Made by a program: the position numbers and the translations under genes. Below are positions 1-8,341 of a stretch of 36,765 nucleotides of DNA, piece after piece (position 1 is the first letter of the stretch; every line of letters starts with the position of its first letter). Below the pieces are notes generated by a model. It was not told the origin of the DNA. It did not search any database and saw only the letters and a list, made by a program, of their open reading frames with translations. The stretch lies in contig MWEG01000020.1 in assembly GCA_002070945.1 (NCBI GenBank), positions 1 through 36,765 on the forward strand, in the 5' to 3' direction. Origin of the DNA: Lentisphaerae bacterium ADurb.Bin082 (lineage in GTDB: Bacteria > Verrucomicrobiota > Lentisphaeria > Oligosphaerales > Oligosphaeraceae).

Positions 1-117
1 AATTCATAATTCATAATTCATAATTCATAATTCATAATTCATAATTCATAATTCATAATTCATAATTCATAATTCATAATTCATAATTCATAATTCATAA
101 TTCAGCATTCACAATTC
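1..117. repeat. AATTCAT heptamer tandem array
   Basis: About fifteen perfect head-to-tail copies of the 7-mer AATTCAT run from base 1 to about 104. They are followed by degenerate units (GCATTCA, CAATTC) to about 117. The array may continue off the left edge. It reaches the 3' end of the minus-strand BNR-like gene: the stop codon of that gene (109-111) and its last two codons lie in the degenerate units. The pattern matches short tandemly repeated heptamer arrays known from other bacteria. No spacer structure suggests CRISPR. Confidence 0.95.
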
Positions 118-2523
118 CCGCAGGTCTTGGTCAGAGGCCAGGCGCCAGGTTTGGCCGCCGTCTGCGGACATCATCAGGGCGCGGCGCGATTTGGCCTGGT
201 CGCTGCGATAGAACCAGTACGTCGTGTAGTAGTCGTAGGACAGGAAGATGCGGTTGCCGCGGTCAATGGTCAGACGATGGTAGTAAACGCTGTAGTCAGT
301 GAAGGCCGAGAGGACGAGCTGGCGCGGCTCTGACCAGGCATCAGCCATCGCCGGTTTGCTCATCAGGCTCAGCGACGGGGACACGCCGTCTGGGAATACC
401 TTTTCCGGTGGTCGGGACAGCCGGAACACGACGTGGAGGATGTCGTTTAGGTCGCAGACTAGTCCGACGTAGGTCTGGGGGAGCCTTTCTCCCAGGGGCG
501 CGGCTTCTGTCCAACCTTGGGCGGCCGTGTTTGGTTGGAGAGAGCGGGCGTAGAGGAAAGTGTTCCCGTGGGTTCCGACGAGGGCGTGCAGGTAACCTTT
601 GCTGTCCATGGTGATGCACGGGGTGTTGTGTATGTCGTTGGCAGGCGGGCCGTAGCCGATGAGAGCCGGCTGGCTGAGTGCGCCTGTGCTGCGGTCGTAA
701 GTAGCCGTGTAGGTCGGCACGCCGCGGATCGTCTTGTCCGCTGGGTCAGTGGCCTCAGCCCAGATCAGATGGACGTTGTCTCCGCGTGACACTATGGAGG
801 ACGGCATCCCGGAATGGCCGGAGTAGCCGATGCCAGAGCGGGTGAGCATGATCGGCTCTGGCAGGACGATTTTGTCGCCGTCCTTTTTAGGCAGGAGGAG
901 CTTGACGTCGTTGACGCGGCGCCAGATGCGCTGCGGGTCGCGTTCGGTGACCGTGTGGCACATCATCGGCGGCGGGCTGCTAGGCAGGTTGTGTCCGGAG
1001 AACTGCTCAATGTCAAAAGTGCCGTCGATGGGCAGGGAAACCGCTGCAAAAGTTTGGCCGCAGTCGGAGGAATACAACAGAACTGCCTTGCCGTTCAGGT
1101 CTGATGCAATGGTGTAGTACCAATTGTCACGGTCGAACGCGATTTTGGTGATTCGAGCGCGTACGATGGTGTTGTCCTTCTGGTTGTCGGCCAGGTTGAT
1201 GACGGCTTGCCTCCAGGCGCCCTCTCGCCAAGTGTGGATGCGGTTGTCGGCATAGATGACCGGGCGGTTTTCCATGTCGAAGTAGGGCTGTCCACCGAGT
1301 GGGTAGTCAACGACGTAGGCGAATTGTTCGTTTTCGTGGTTATAGGGCGTCAGCACGAGCGGCGTGGTAAAGTCATAGAGCTGATCGCGGCGCCCGTGCT
1401 TGATAACGAGGCTGGAGAAGGTGGTAAAGCCGTCAGTGGTGGCACGCAAACGGCAGTTCCAGGTTTCGCCGGCAGGAGGTGCGGCGCACTCCAAGGTGAC
1501 TGGCCGGCTTTCTTCGGCTGGTATTTCCAGCGTTGTTTCCCGCAGCGTTGTGAATGGCTTGGCACCAGGCGGGAATTCCAGGGCGAGGCGTACCTGTTTT
1601 GGGCTTTTGCCCCGGTTGTTGACGGTGAAAGTGACTGCCGCTGTTTCGCCTGTCTTCAAGTACTGCGCATGGCGGTAGGGGACGAGTAGCTTGCGGTTGG
1701 AGAAAAAGTCGAACCAAGCGTTGCGCTGGTAGGTCCAGAGCGAGTGGTCGCGGTATTCCGACAGTCTGCCCCAGCGGGTCAGGTGGTCGAGATTGACGAC
1801 TGCTCCGCCAGCCGGTATGGTCATTTGCCAGGGCGGTTGGCGGTCGGGATCAGCAGGAAGCCTGGCCTCAACGGTCTGTTCGGCATTGGGCGCCTGGGTC
1901 AGAACTACGGCGCCGGTGTGGTCGCGCAAGGTGATGCCAGGGCTGCTCGGAGGCAATTTGCTGACTTCCAGGGCGAAGGTCGCTGCGGTTGGATAGAAGA
2001 AGACCTGGAGTTCCTGGTTGGGGTTGGCGACGATGAGCGGTTCTTCATGGCGGGTGTCGCGGTGTCCGCGTGAGGTCTCCAGCAGGAAGCGCGGACAGTT
2101 GGTTTCGAGCATCCATTGAAAGCGATTTCCGTAGCGGTCATCAGGAGCAGTCAGACTCAGGGCAAAGACGCCGGCAGCGGTGACATCGTATTCAATGGTG
2201 ACGCTTTGCACGGCAGCCCCAGAGTCAGCCAGGCCGGGAAGCCAGACGTCCGCCACCGCCTGCCGGTCTGGCGTGGCCAGGACGGCTCGCACCGGCTGCG
2301 CCCGGGGCGACGTCTCTCGTTTGGTTAAGGTGATGCGCAACACCCCGGGTTCGGCCAGAAAGTAGGCGCCGCCGCAGCCCTTGATAGCAACCGGCTGAGC
2401 AACGTCAGGCGCCAGCAGGGCGATGTCACTTACCTTGGCTGAGGCTAGCGTTGGCGCGGCCGTCGCAGCGCCGGCCAGAAGCATGGCGCAGAAGCAAAAC
2501 AAAGAGGAAAGATGGTGTTGCAT
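109..2523 (-). CDS. Secreted BNR_4-type beta-propeller protein, possible polysaccharide lyase or exo-hydrolase
   Basis: An exported protein of 804 aa. The start at 2523 is chosen because AAGGA lies 6 bases upstream and the protein then begins with a classic signal peptide (MQHHLSS, hydrophobic core FCFCAMLLAGAA, then TAAP). The reading frame is open upstream to 2574 but has no ribosome site there. The first ~370 residues look like beta-sandwich modules. The C-terminal ~400 residues have BNR/Asp-box-like features (SSDCGQTF, SADGGQTW) and the HNTPCITMDSKGYLHALVG stretch typical of the BNR_4 family. BNR_4-like folds include ulvan lyases PL24/PL25 and uncharacterised relatives, so catalysis is only inferred. 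It is the last gene of a three-gene minus-strand set, 47 bases after the small secreted protein. Its stop codon sits in the heptamer array. Confidence 0.72.
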   Translation of the reverse strand: MQHHLSSLFCFCAMLLAGAATAAPTLASAKVSDIALLAPDVAQPVAIKGCGGAYFLAEPGVLRITLTKRETSPRAQPVRAVLATPDRQAVADVWLPGLADSGAAVQSVTIEYDVTAAGVFALSLTAPDDRYGNRFQWMLETNCPRFLLETSRGHRDTRHEEPLIVANPNQELQVFFYPTAATFALEVSKLPPSSPGITLRDHTGAVVLTQAPNAEQTVEARLPADPDRQPPWQMTIPAGGAVVNLDHLTRWGRLSEYRDHSLWTYQRNAWFDFFSNRKLLVPYRHAQYLKTGETAAVTFTVNNRGKSPKQVRLALEFPPGAKPFTTLRETTLEIPAEESRPVTLECAAPPAGETWNCRLRATTDGFTTFSSLVIKHGRRDQLYDFTTPLVLTPYNHENEQFAYVVDYPLGGQPYFDMENRPVIYADNRIHTWREGAWRQAVINLADNQKDNTIVRARITKIAFDRDNWYYTIASDLNGKAVLLYSSDCGQTFAAVSLPIDGTFDIEQFSGHNLPSSPPPMMCHTVTERDPQRIWRRVNDVKLLLPKKDGDKIVLPEPIMLTRSGIGYSGHSGMPSSIVSRGDNVHLIWAEATDPADKTIRGVPTYTATYDRSTGALSQPALIGYGPPANDIHNTPCITMDSKGYLHALVGTHGNTFLYARSLQPNTAAQGWTEAAPLGERLPQTYVGLVCDLNDILHVVFRLSRPPEKVFPDGVSPSLSLMSKPAMADAWSEPRQLVLSAFTDYSVYYHRLTIDRGNRIFLSYDYYTTYWFYRSDQAKSRRALMMSADGGQTWRLASDQDLREL

Positions 2524-2570
2524 AGTCATTCCTTGGGTTAGGATGAAGCGTTGGCGCACTTTAAGTCTGG

Positions 2571-3083
2571 TCACGGTTTGGTCAAGACGAATTGGCGGAT
2601 GCGGACTTGGTCGTCAGAAGCGAGGAAGTCGGCTGTGATGTAGATGCCGATTTTGACGGTCTTCGGTGACATCTTGCATTCCAGGCTGAACGTCTGCCAG
2701 GTCGCGGCCTGGTCAAACTGCCGCAGCCGGATGGTGTTGTAGCTGACGCTTTTGTCATCGGCGCCGATTTGGCGCACCTCGACTTTGACAGCGCCGGTGA
2801 GCTTGGGAATCAGGGCTTGGAAGCTCATGTTCCAAGTTTGCCCGGTGAGTTGTTCGGCGGGAAGCTCCTTGACCAGGCCGAGCAGGCGCTGGTAGCCCTT
2901 TTCCTGCTCCTGGTCGCCAGTGATGACCAGTTCTGGCCCGCGTTCGCCTGCGGCGACCGCGAATAGTTTGGAGTTGGTCCACCAGCCCGGCAGGCCCTCG
3001 CTGAAGGTGATAGGATGCCGCAGCGTTTCAGCGGTTATAGACAGACCGGCGGCCAGGAAACAAAACAGAAGATAACGGCGCAT
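2571..3083 (-). CDS. Small secreted beta-sandwich protein (possible carbohydrate-binding module)
   Basis: 170 aa with an N-terminal signal peptide (MRRYLLFCFLAAGLSITAE). AGAGGA lies 7 bases before the ATG. The mature part is a single beta-rich unit of about 150 aa. Phrases such as TWQTFSLECKM and VRIRQFVLTKP near the end resemble the jelly-roll of CBM4/9/22-like and other stand-alone carbohydrate-binding domains. No catalytic motif is visible. It lies between the DUF4838 protein (43 bases upstream) and the BNR_4-like protein (47 bases downstream) in one likely operon. That suggests an accessory binding role for the same extracellular glycan. The family assignment rests on fold resemblance only. 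Confidence 0.6.
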   Translation of the reverse strand: MRRYLLFCFLAAGLSITAETLRHPITFSEGLPGWWTNSKLFAVAAGERGPELVITGDQEQEKGYQRLLGLVKELPAEQLTGQTWNMSFQALIPKLTGAVKVEVRQIGADDKSVSYNTIRLRQFDQAATWQTFSLECKMSPKTVKIGIYITADFLASDDQVRIRQFVLTKP

Positions 3084-3126
3084 GGGAAAATCCTCTCGGT
3101 TAGCGTGCGTTGACAGGCTGGACGGA

Positions 3127-5514
3127 TTATTGGTGGACTAGGCTGACCGGTTTCCAGATGCCGCCTTGGCCGCCTTGGTCGTGGACGCGGACGATGACGG
3201 TCTGGGTGGGCTTAGTCCAGTCCAGAGCAGTTGTGATCGGAATGGCGAACGGCGTTTTCCAGTCGTCGCTATGCTGGTAGATGCGTTCACCGGCAGTTTT
3301 GCCGTTGACCCAGACCCAGCATGATTCATCGACAGCGCCGAAGAGCAGGGCGATGTCCTTTCCTTGCCAGTCGGCAGGCACGGCGATGTCGAGGCCGTAG
3401 TAGCCATAGCCATCGTACTCTTTCAGCTGCTCCTTGAGTTTCGGGTGCATGCCTGGTATCTCCTGCTTTTCCCAGCCTTTGGTGACCTCAATCGGCTCCC
3501 AGACAGAGGCGATTTTGGCGCCCGGGGTCAGTTCCCATTGCTCTTGGACGCCGACGTTCTTATCGTCAATCTTGAAGAACCAGCGGGTCGGCAGGGTCTT
3601 GAATGCGGCGTAGTCGCGGAATTGCCAGGCGGCATGGATGCCGGTGATGTCGCCGAAGTCGCGTTCAACGCGGTGCAGTTGCGTGCGCCAGTCAATGTTC
3701 AGCCGGTCGAGGTTTTCCACCCGGAAGGCGATCAGGGCGCGCGCCTTGTCAAAACGCTCCTCAGGCTTGGCAATGATGGCGTTGTAAGTCAGGCGGACAT
3801 GGCGGTTGGCCAGCTGGAGGTCGGCAACGCGAGCGGCGGCCTGGGGTGACAGGCCAGGACGGGCAGCGGCTGCGGCCAGGATGGCGTCAGTCTGGTCAAA
3901 GTCTGCCGACTGGTAGTACTTGTGCAGGTCCCAGACCAGCCCGCGCCGGAAATTGCCGTGCAGGCCGCGCTCCGCGATGGCTTGGCGGTTCGGGTAGATG
4001 CGCTTTTCCCAGATTCGCTCCCGCCAATAGCGGTAGTAGGCCTTGATGTCGCCTTTGGCAACGCCGAATGCTGAGACGTATTCGTCTTCCAGTTGTTCGA
4101 AGGTGGCATCCGGGTGGCAGTGACTGCGAGCCAGGATGTAGTCAGCGATGCCGGTGGCCGGCCAGAAATTGTGCAGGGAGTCGTAGTCAGTGCCGATAAT
4201 GTGGTTTTGCACGCCGAGCTGGAAAGCGGCGAACATCTGCTTTTCAAAGCCCATGGGAAAGCCGGTGTTGACGTGGTGGTCATTGGGCCGCAGGAAGAGC
4301 TTCTTAGCGCCAGCGTCGCGCCAGCCTTTGTACATGGCGGCTGTTGCCTCCGGTTGCATCATGCTGGGCACGAAGCCGATGACTAAGTTCGGCTCGACCT
4401 TTTCGCGGCGGGGAGGGAAACGATAGCAGGAGTAAGCGTACATGCTGACGATGACGTCTGGGTCATGCTGGACCGCCATGCGGCTGATGGTGTTGGAGAA
4501 GTACAAGTAGCGGTCGGTCAGGTCGTCGTCCCATTTCTTTCCTGGCAGCGGCGGCATGTCGAGCTTGCGGCAGGCGTCGCATTCGCAGTAGTCGCCCCAG
4601 TCGTTTTCGCAGGTGTTGATGCATTTGGGGCGCGGGTTTTGGGCGAGCCAGTTGTCGATGATTTGCTTATGCAGGCCAGGGCTGCTGGGGCACATTTTGA
4701 TGGTCTCAGGCATGGTCGGCCGAGCCGGGGCGCGTTTGCCTTTGAAGAGCGCGAAGTATTCCGGATGTTCGTCGCCGTATTTTTTCCACCATTGGGTAAA
4801 GGCATGGCCGTAATGCAGTTCCAGGCTGGTGCCCATGCGCATGCGCTTCAGCCAGAGGTTGACCTCGTCATGCTTCTGCCGGAATTGCTCTTCGGTGAGC
4901 TGGAAGGGTTCGGGCAGGTCCTTGTTGTAGTCGGTTAAGCGGTAGGGCAGCCCAGAACGCAGGCCGCGCTTGATCAGCTGATTGGGCTTCCAGCCGCCTT
5001 CGCCGATGGTCAGCGTGAGGACGCCCGGCGTGACTGGATGGCTGATGCCGCGGTCGCCGGGTTCAATCCACAAAACCCCGAATTGCTTTTCCAGGAAGTC
5101 ATAGACAGCGTTCAGTATGCCAGTGCGGCGCTGCCGGGTGGCGAAGCTGACCGAGACCTCCTGCCCAGCCGGAAGGGGCACCCTCTCGCTGTCCTCGCCG
5201 CATAGCCAAACGCAGGACTCGCTGACCCACCAGCGGCCTTCCTCTGGTGCGAGGGAAAAGTTGAGACCCAGCGGCCAGGCGTTGATGTAAAAAGGCTGCC
5301 TGGCGTCGTCAAGCTTGGCGCGAATGGGAATTTCTACGCCGCAGAGCAGATGGAGGTGCTTTTGCAGCTCCTTGGCTGCGAATGCGTGTATAGCCGAAGC
5401 GTTGTCCGATAGGATGATGACCGCATTCTCGGGCTTGACTTGCCGCGTGGCACCAAATAAGGCGCTGGTCAGCATCGCGAAAATAGTGACTAGGCGGACG
5501 AGGTGGCTGTGCAT
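3127..5514 (-). CDS. Secreted DUF4838 domain protein with GH67-N-like and C-terminal jelly-roll domains
   Basis: 795 aa, exported (hydrophobic start MHSHLVRLVTIFAMLTSALFGA). GGGAG lies 10 bases before the ATG. Residues ~25-160 resemble the alpha-glucuronidase (GH67) N-terminal fold (AAKELQKHLHLLCGVEIPI). The central DUF4838 region (~220-500) carries the signature ENDWGDYCECDACRKL. The last ~100 residues (GYGYYGLDIAVPADW, WVWVNGKTAGE) form a sugar-binding-like jelly roll as in beta-galactosidase accessory domains. DUF4838 proteins are common in Lentisphaerota, Planctomycetota and Bacteroidota glycan loci and have no firmly established reaction. This is the first gene of a minus-strand trio. 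It probably acts on a uronic-acid-containing or related polysaccharide outside the cytoplasm, which is an inference. Confidence 0.82.
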   Translation of the reverse strand: MHSHLVRLVTIFAMLTSALFGATRQVKPENAVIILSDNASAIHAFAAKELQKHLHLLCGVEIPIRAKLDDARQPFYINAWPLGLNFSLAPEEGRWWVSESCVWLCGEDSERVPLPAGQEVSVSFATRQRRTGILNAVYDFLEKQFGVLWIEPGDRGISHPVTPGVLTLTIGEGGWKPNQLIKRGLRSGLPYRLTDYNKDLPEPFQLTEEQFRQKHDEVNLWLKRMRMGTSLELHYGHAFTQWWKKYGDEHPEYFALFKGKRAPARPTMPETIKMCPSSPGLHKQIIDNWLAQNPRPKCINTCENDWGDYCECDACRKLDMPPLPGKKWDDDLTDRYLYFSNTISRMAVQHDPDVIVSMYAYSCYRFPPRREKVEPNLVIGFVPSMMQPEATAAMYKGWRDAGAKKLFLRPNDHHVNTGFPMGFEKQMFAAFQLGVQNHIIGTDYDSLHNFWPATGIADYILARSHCHPDATFEQLEDEYVSAFGVAKGDIKAYYRYWRERIWEKRIYPNRQAIAERGLHGNFRRGLVWDLHKYYQSADFDQTDAILAAAAARPGLSPQAAARVADLQLANRHVRLTYNAIIAKPEERFDKARALIAFRVENLDRLNIDWRTQLHRVERDFGDITGIHAAWQFRDYAAFKTLPTRWFFKIDDKNVGVQEQWELTPGAKIASVWEPIEVTKGWEKQEIPGMHPKLKEQLKEYDGYGYYGLDIAVPADWQGKDIALLFGAVDESCWVWVNGKTAGERIYQHSDDWKTPFAIPITTALDWTKPTQTVIVRVHDQGGQGGIWKPVSLVHQ

Positions 5515-5742
5515 AGTAACGTCGCTCCCGGAAAAAAGATGAATGTTGGAGAAAAGGCAAGACTTAAGAATAACGTATGCGGAAACGCACGAAAATCAAC
5601 CTGGAAGAAGGGAGGTAAGGTGGTTTCCGTCCTAGTGCGAGCCGCTTTAGCAGCTGCCACTGAGGTGGTTTTTTGTTTTCGCGGCGCTATTTTATGGAAT
5701 GTGGTGTACGCCGGACAGCAATGATTTTTCCGCAGAGGGGAC

Positions 5743-6543
5743 ATGAACCAGGTGAATGGCAATTTAGTCGATGTCCATGCCCATTTGGCGGATGTGCGTC
5801 TGCGTGAACGCCTTGAACTCATTTTGGCGGTAAGCGAGCATCAAGGCGTTGGCGGCATTCTCGCCAATGCGGCGCGTCGCACGGAATGGTCGATAGTCTG
5901 TGATTTGTCCCGGCAGCCGGGCGTATTCGGCGCTTTGGGCATTCATCCATTTTTCCCCGAAGACTGGCGCGAAGAAACCCTGGCAGAGTTGCGGCAGGCG
6001 TTGACCGCGCCGGAAAACCGCGGCCGGGTACTTGCAGTCGGCGAAATCGGCTTGGATTTCCAGTATGGTCGGGACAATGCGGAGCAGCAACTGGCGATGT
6101 TTCGAGCCCAATTGCAGCTGGCCCAGGAACTCAACTTGCCCGTGTGCTTGCACAATCGGAAATCGTGGCCAGACTTTTTCGGCGTTCTGAAGGAATTGGG
6201 CTTGAGCCAGGTTCGCGGCTATTGTCATCATTTCACTGGCAGCGTGGACATTGCTCGCGAGGCACTCGATCGCGGCTTGTATCTGTCCTTCTGCGGGCCG
6301 GTGACATATCCGGGGGCGCATCGTCTGCATCAAGCCGCCCGCTATGTGCCAGCCGACCGGATGCTGACCGAGACGGATTGCCCTGACCTCCCGGTTCAGA
6401 GATATCGTAGGCTGGAAAGCCGGCCTTGGCATGTCCAATTCGTGGTGCAGTGCCTGGCTGAACTGCGAAACGAAACGCCGGAACGGGTGGCGTCGCAAGT
6501 GTGGGCCAATTGGCAGCGCTTGTTTTTCCCAGACAACCCGTGA
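5743..6543 (+). CDS. TatD family metal-dependent hydrolase
   Basis: 266 aa, the usual TatD length. All hallmark metal ligands are present: DVHAH at residues 10-14, GEIGLDF, CLHNRKSW, YCHHFTG and the TETDCPDLP block near residue 210. The family consists of TIM-barrel metal-dependent DNases/phosphoesterases. Members act as 3'-5' exonucleases in DNA repair or quality control, but many paralogues are untested. AGAGGGG lies immediately upstream of the ATG. The gene diverges from the DUF4838 operon across a 228-base gap and converges on coaX, ending 25 bases from it. It is probably monocistronic. YcfH-type and TatD-type members cannot be separated by eye, so no symbol is given. Confidence 0.93.
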   Translation: MNQVNGNLVDVHAHLADVRLRERLELILAVSEHQGVGGILANAARRTEWSIVCDLSRQPGVFGALGIHPFFPEDWREETLAELRQALTAPENRGRVLAVGEIGLDFQYGRDNAEQQLAMFRAQLQLAQELNLPVCLHNRKSWPDFFGVLKELGLSQVRGYCHHFTGSVDIAREALDRGLYLSFCGPVTYPGAHRLHQAARYVPADRMLTETDCPDLPVQRYRRLESRPWHVQFVVQCLAELRNETPERVASQVWANWQRLFFPDNP

Positions 6544-6568
6544 CTGGAAAACGCTTGCCGCGCTGGCG

Positions 6569-7300
6569 TCAGACGGCTGGCTTAGCCGTGGCAATGCCGC
6601 GGAGAGTGAACAAGTCCGGAGCCGGGGTGAGTTCCGGGAGGTGGCGGGTGAAGAAAGGCGCGTCGCCGCCAGTGACCAGCACTGGGCAGTCGGCAGACTC
6701 AAGTTCGCGGCGGGTGGCTGCTACGATTTCCCGCACGGCGCCGACGATGCCGCGGTCAATGCCAGCGGCGATCGCCTCGGTCGTGCGGCATCCAAGCGCG
6801 GCCGGGGCGTCTTGGCCGAGTGGAATCAGGGGCAGCTGCGCCGTGTAGGCGGCCAGAGTTTTGCGTTGCAGCATCCGGCCAGGCAGGATGGCGCCGCCGC
6901 GAAAACGGCCCTGGCTGTCCAGAGCCTCGGTGGTGATGGCAGTGCCGCAGTCCAGGACGATGACCGCCGAATTGGTCAAACTGCGGGCTGCTGCGGCATT
7001 GGCGATGCGGTCCATGCCCAGCGTGCTGGTGTCAACCGGCGAAAAGTCGAGCTGCGGAAAATCTTTCGGCGTCAGGAAGCGGATGCGCCGGCCATAGCGC
7101 TGTTCCAGGGACAAGCGGACCGGCGGAACCACCGAGACTGCCCAGGCATCCCATGGCGTAGTCATCGACTCCAGCGCTGGCAGCATTTCCAGCGGCCGGA
7201 TGTCTGGCGTGTCATAGCACACGAGCAGCTCTGGGCCATGCCCCGTGAGAGTCGCGACCTGGATGTGGGTGTTGCCGATGTTGAGGAGAAGACGCTGCAT
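6569..7300 (-). CDS. coaX: Type III pantothenate kinase, with Asn at the first conserved Asp
   Basis: 243 aa, the usual length for CoaX. This enzyme phosphorylates pantothenate in the first step of coenzyme A synthesis. Recognisable ASKHA-fold motifs are NIGNTHIQVA at the N terminus, LGMDRIANA in the middle, VLDCGTAITTEALD, and GGAILPG. The oddity is residue 7: the family normally has Asp (D-x-GNT), but the codon here is AAC (Asn). That Asp contributes to the nucleotide/metal site in characterised CoaX proteins, so activity may be altered. It lies 37 bases after the HAD gene on the same strand and is probably co-transcribed with it. No other pantothenate kinase is visible in the window. Confidence 0.88.
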   Translation of the reverse strand: MQRLLLNIGNTHIQVATLTGHGPELLVCYDTPDIRPLEMLPALESMTTPWDAWAVSVVPPVRLSLEQRYGRRIRFLTPKDFPQLDFSPVDTSTLGMDRIANAAAARSLTNSAVIVLDCGTAITTEALDSQGRFRGGAILPGRMLQRKTLAAYTAQLPLIPLGQDAPAALGCRTTEAIAAGIDRGIVGAVREIVAATRRELESADCPVLVTGGDAPFFTRHLPELTPAPDLFTLRGIATAKPAV

Positions 7301-7337
7301 GTTCTGCCTCGGGCTGATAGTGGCGGCGGTTGGCCAG

Positions 7338-8186
7338 TCAGGCGAGACCAGCCAGGAACCTGGGGAAATCGCTCAGGGAAAGCACGGTGATGCGGTCGTC
7401 GGCGTTGGCAGCCGCCAGGTGGCCGGGAGTGCCGTAGCCCCAGTCGGCGTAATAAAGGCGGACGGCCCGCAAATCGTCACGCGCCTCGACCCGGCGGAGG
7501 GTCTCCAGGCGGTCTTCAATAAAATACACGTCGTTGTCGCCGTTGGCCAGGAGGCGCGCCAGCTGGTCTTCCTTGCTTTCCTGGCGTTCCAGGCCCCAGA
7601 TATAGTCGGCGGGGAAGTTTACGCCATGTGCGCTAAGAATGGCGCTGACAAAGCGCTCTTGCTTGGTGGTGAGAATGCGGAGATGTTGGCCGCCAGCAAG
7701 GACTTTCTGCAGAGCCTCCAGGACACCGGGGTAGATGTCATGCCAGGAAATCCAGTCGTCCAAGTTTGCTTTGATCCATTGGTCGCGGGTGTCGCCAAAG
7801 GCTTGGACCATGGATGTCTTGTCCTGGCCGATTTCAGCGAAGACCGCGTTGATGCGTTCGTCAAGTCCGGTAGCCAGCGCTTGGGGGGGCAGGCCGTCGC
7901 GGAGCATTTTTATGAAGGGTATGGCCTGATAGCCGGTTTCCAGGTACGGCCTGGCTGCTCGGAAAGCCTGAATGTATTCTGTTGGCGCCGGACTCGGGAA
8001 GCGTCCTGGCCAGAAGCGCTCGGCGGCCTTCCAGGCGCTGGCGCCAGTTTCCGCCGCGCTGTCGCAGATGACGCCGTCGAAATCCAAGGCGAAAAAGGCT
8101 TTCCGGGTCGTGGCTGGCGCAACAGCCAGGGGGGCGAGGTGGACGCTGGCGAGATTGCCTGCGCCAGAATCAAGAATCGAAATCAT
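7338..8186 (-). CDS. HAD superfamily phosphatase-like hydrolase
   Basis: 282 aa. HAD motif I (FALDFDGVICDS) is at residues 32-43, with nucleophile Asp35 and acid Asp37. Motif II is ILTTK. A later motif III/IV pair is seen as SKEDQ and YFIEDR. A helical cap domain (~50-150) lies between. The substrate is unknown; the family dephosphorylates small phospho-metabolites. The first 24 residues before motif I are extra, and residues 1-15 (MISILDSGAGNLASV) resemble the start of HisH glutamine amidotransferases, not a HAD protein. The ribosome site is weak (AGAAAGAC). An internal start nearer motif I is possible, but I see no other ATG with a good site. It is upstream of coaX in the same direction. 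Confidence 0.82.
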   Translation of the reverse strand: MISILDSGAGNLASVHLAPLAVAPATTRKAFFALDFDGVICDSAAETGASAWKAAERFWPGRFPSPAPTEYIQAFRAARPYLETGYQAIPFIKMLRDGLPPQALATGLDERINAVFAEIGQDKTSMVQAFGDTRDQWIKANLDDWISWHDIYPGVLEALQKVLAGGQHLRILTTKQERFVSAILSAHGVNFPADYIWGLERQESKEDQLARLLANGDNDVYFIEDRLETLRRVEARDDLRAVRLYYADWGYGTPGHLAAANADDRITVLSLSDFPRFLAGLA

Positions 8187-8279
8187 GTCTTTCTGCCGGA
8201 TTGGGGAGCTAAAAAGTCAAAAACGCCAAGTGTTTCATGGCCATGGATGCCCTGAACCGGCGCAAGATAGGGACGGAAA

Positions 8280-8309
8280 GGCGCCGCCGCCGAATTGGGC
8301 GGCGACGCC
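8280..8309 (-). terminator. Strong GC hairpin downstream of efp
   Basis: Inverted arms of 12 bases (GGCGCCGCCGCC and GGCGGCGACGCC, one G-U pair) enclose the 6-base loop GAATTG. Read on the minus strand, the stem is followed by TTTCC. It lies about 30 bases beyond the efp stop codon and before the HAD gene. It is likely an intrinsic terminator or 3'-end stabiliser for efp. The U-tract is short. Confidence 0.55.
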
Positions 8310-8341
8310 GGATGATGCGCCCTTCCCGTTTTCAGGAGAAA

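Noticed and set aside
5764..6702. Minus-strand open frame of 312 codons
   Set aside because: Antisense to TatD, which has all metal ligands; it also overlaps the end of coaX.
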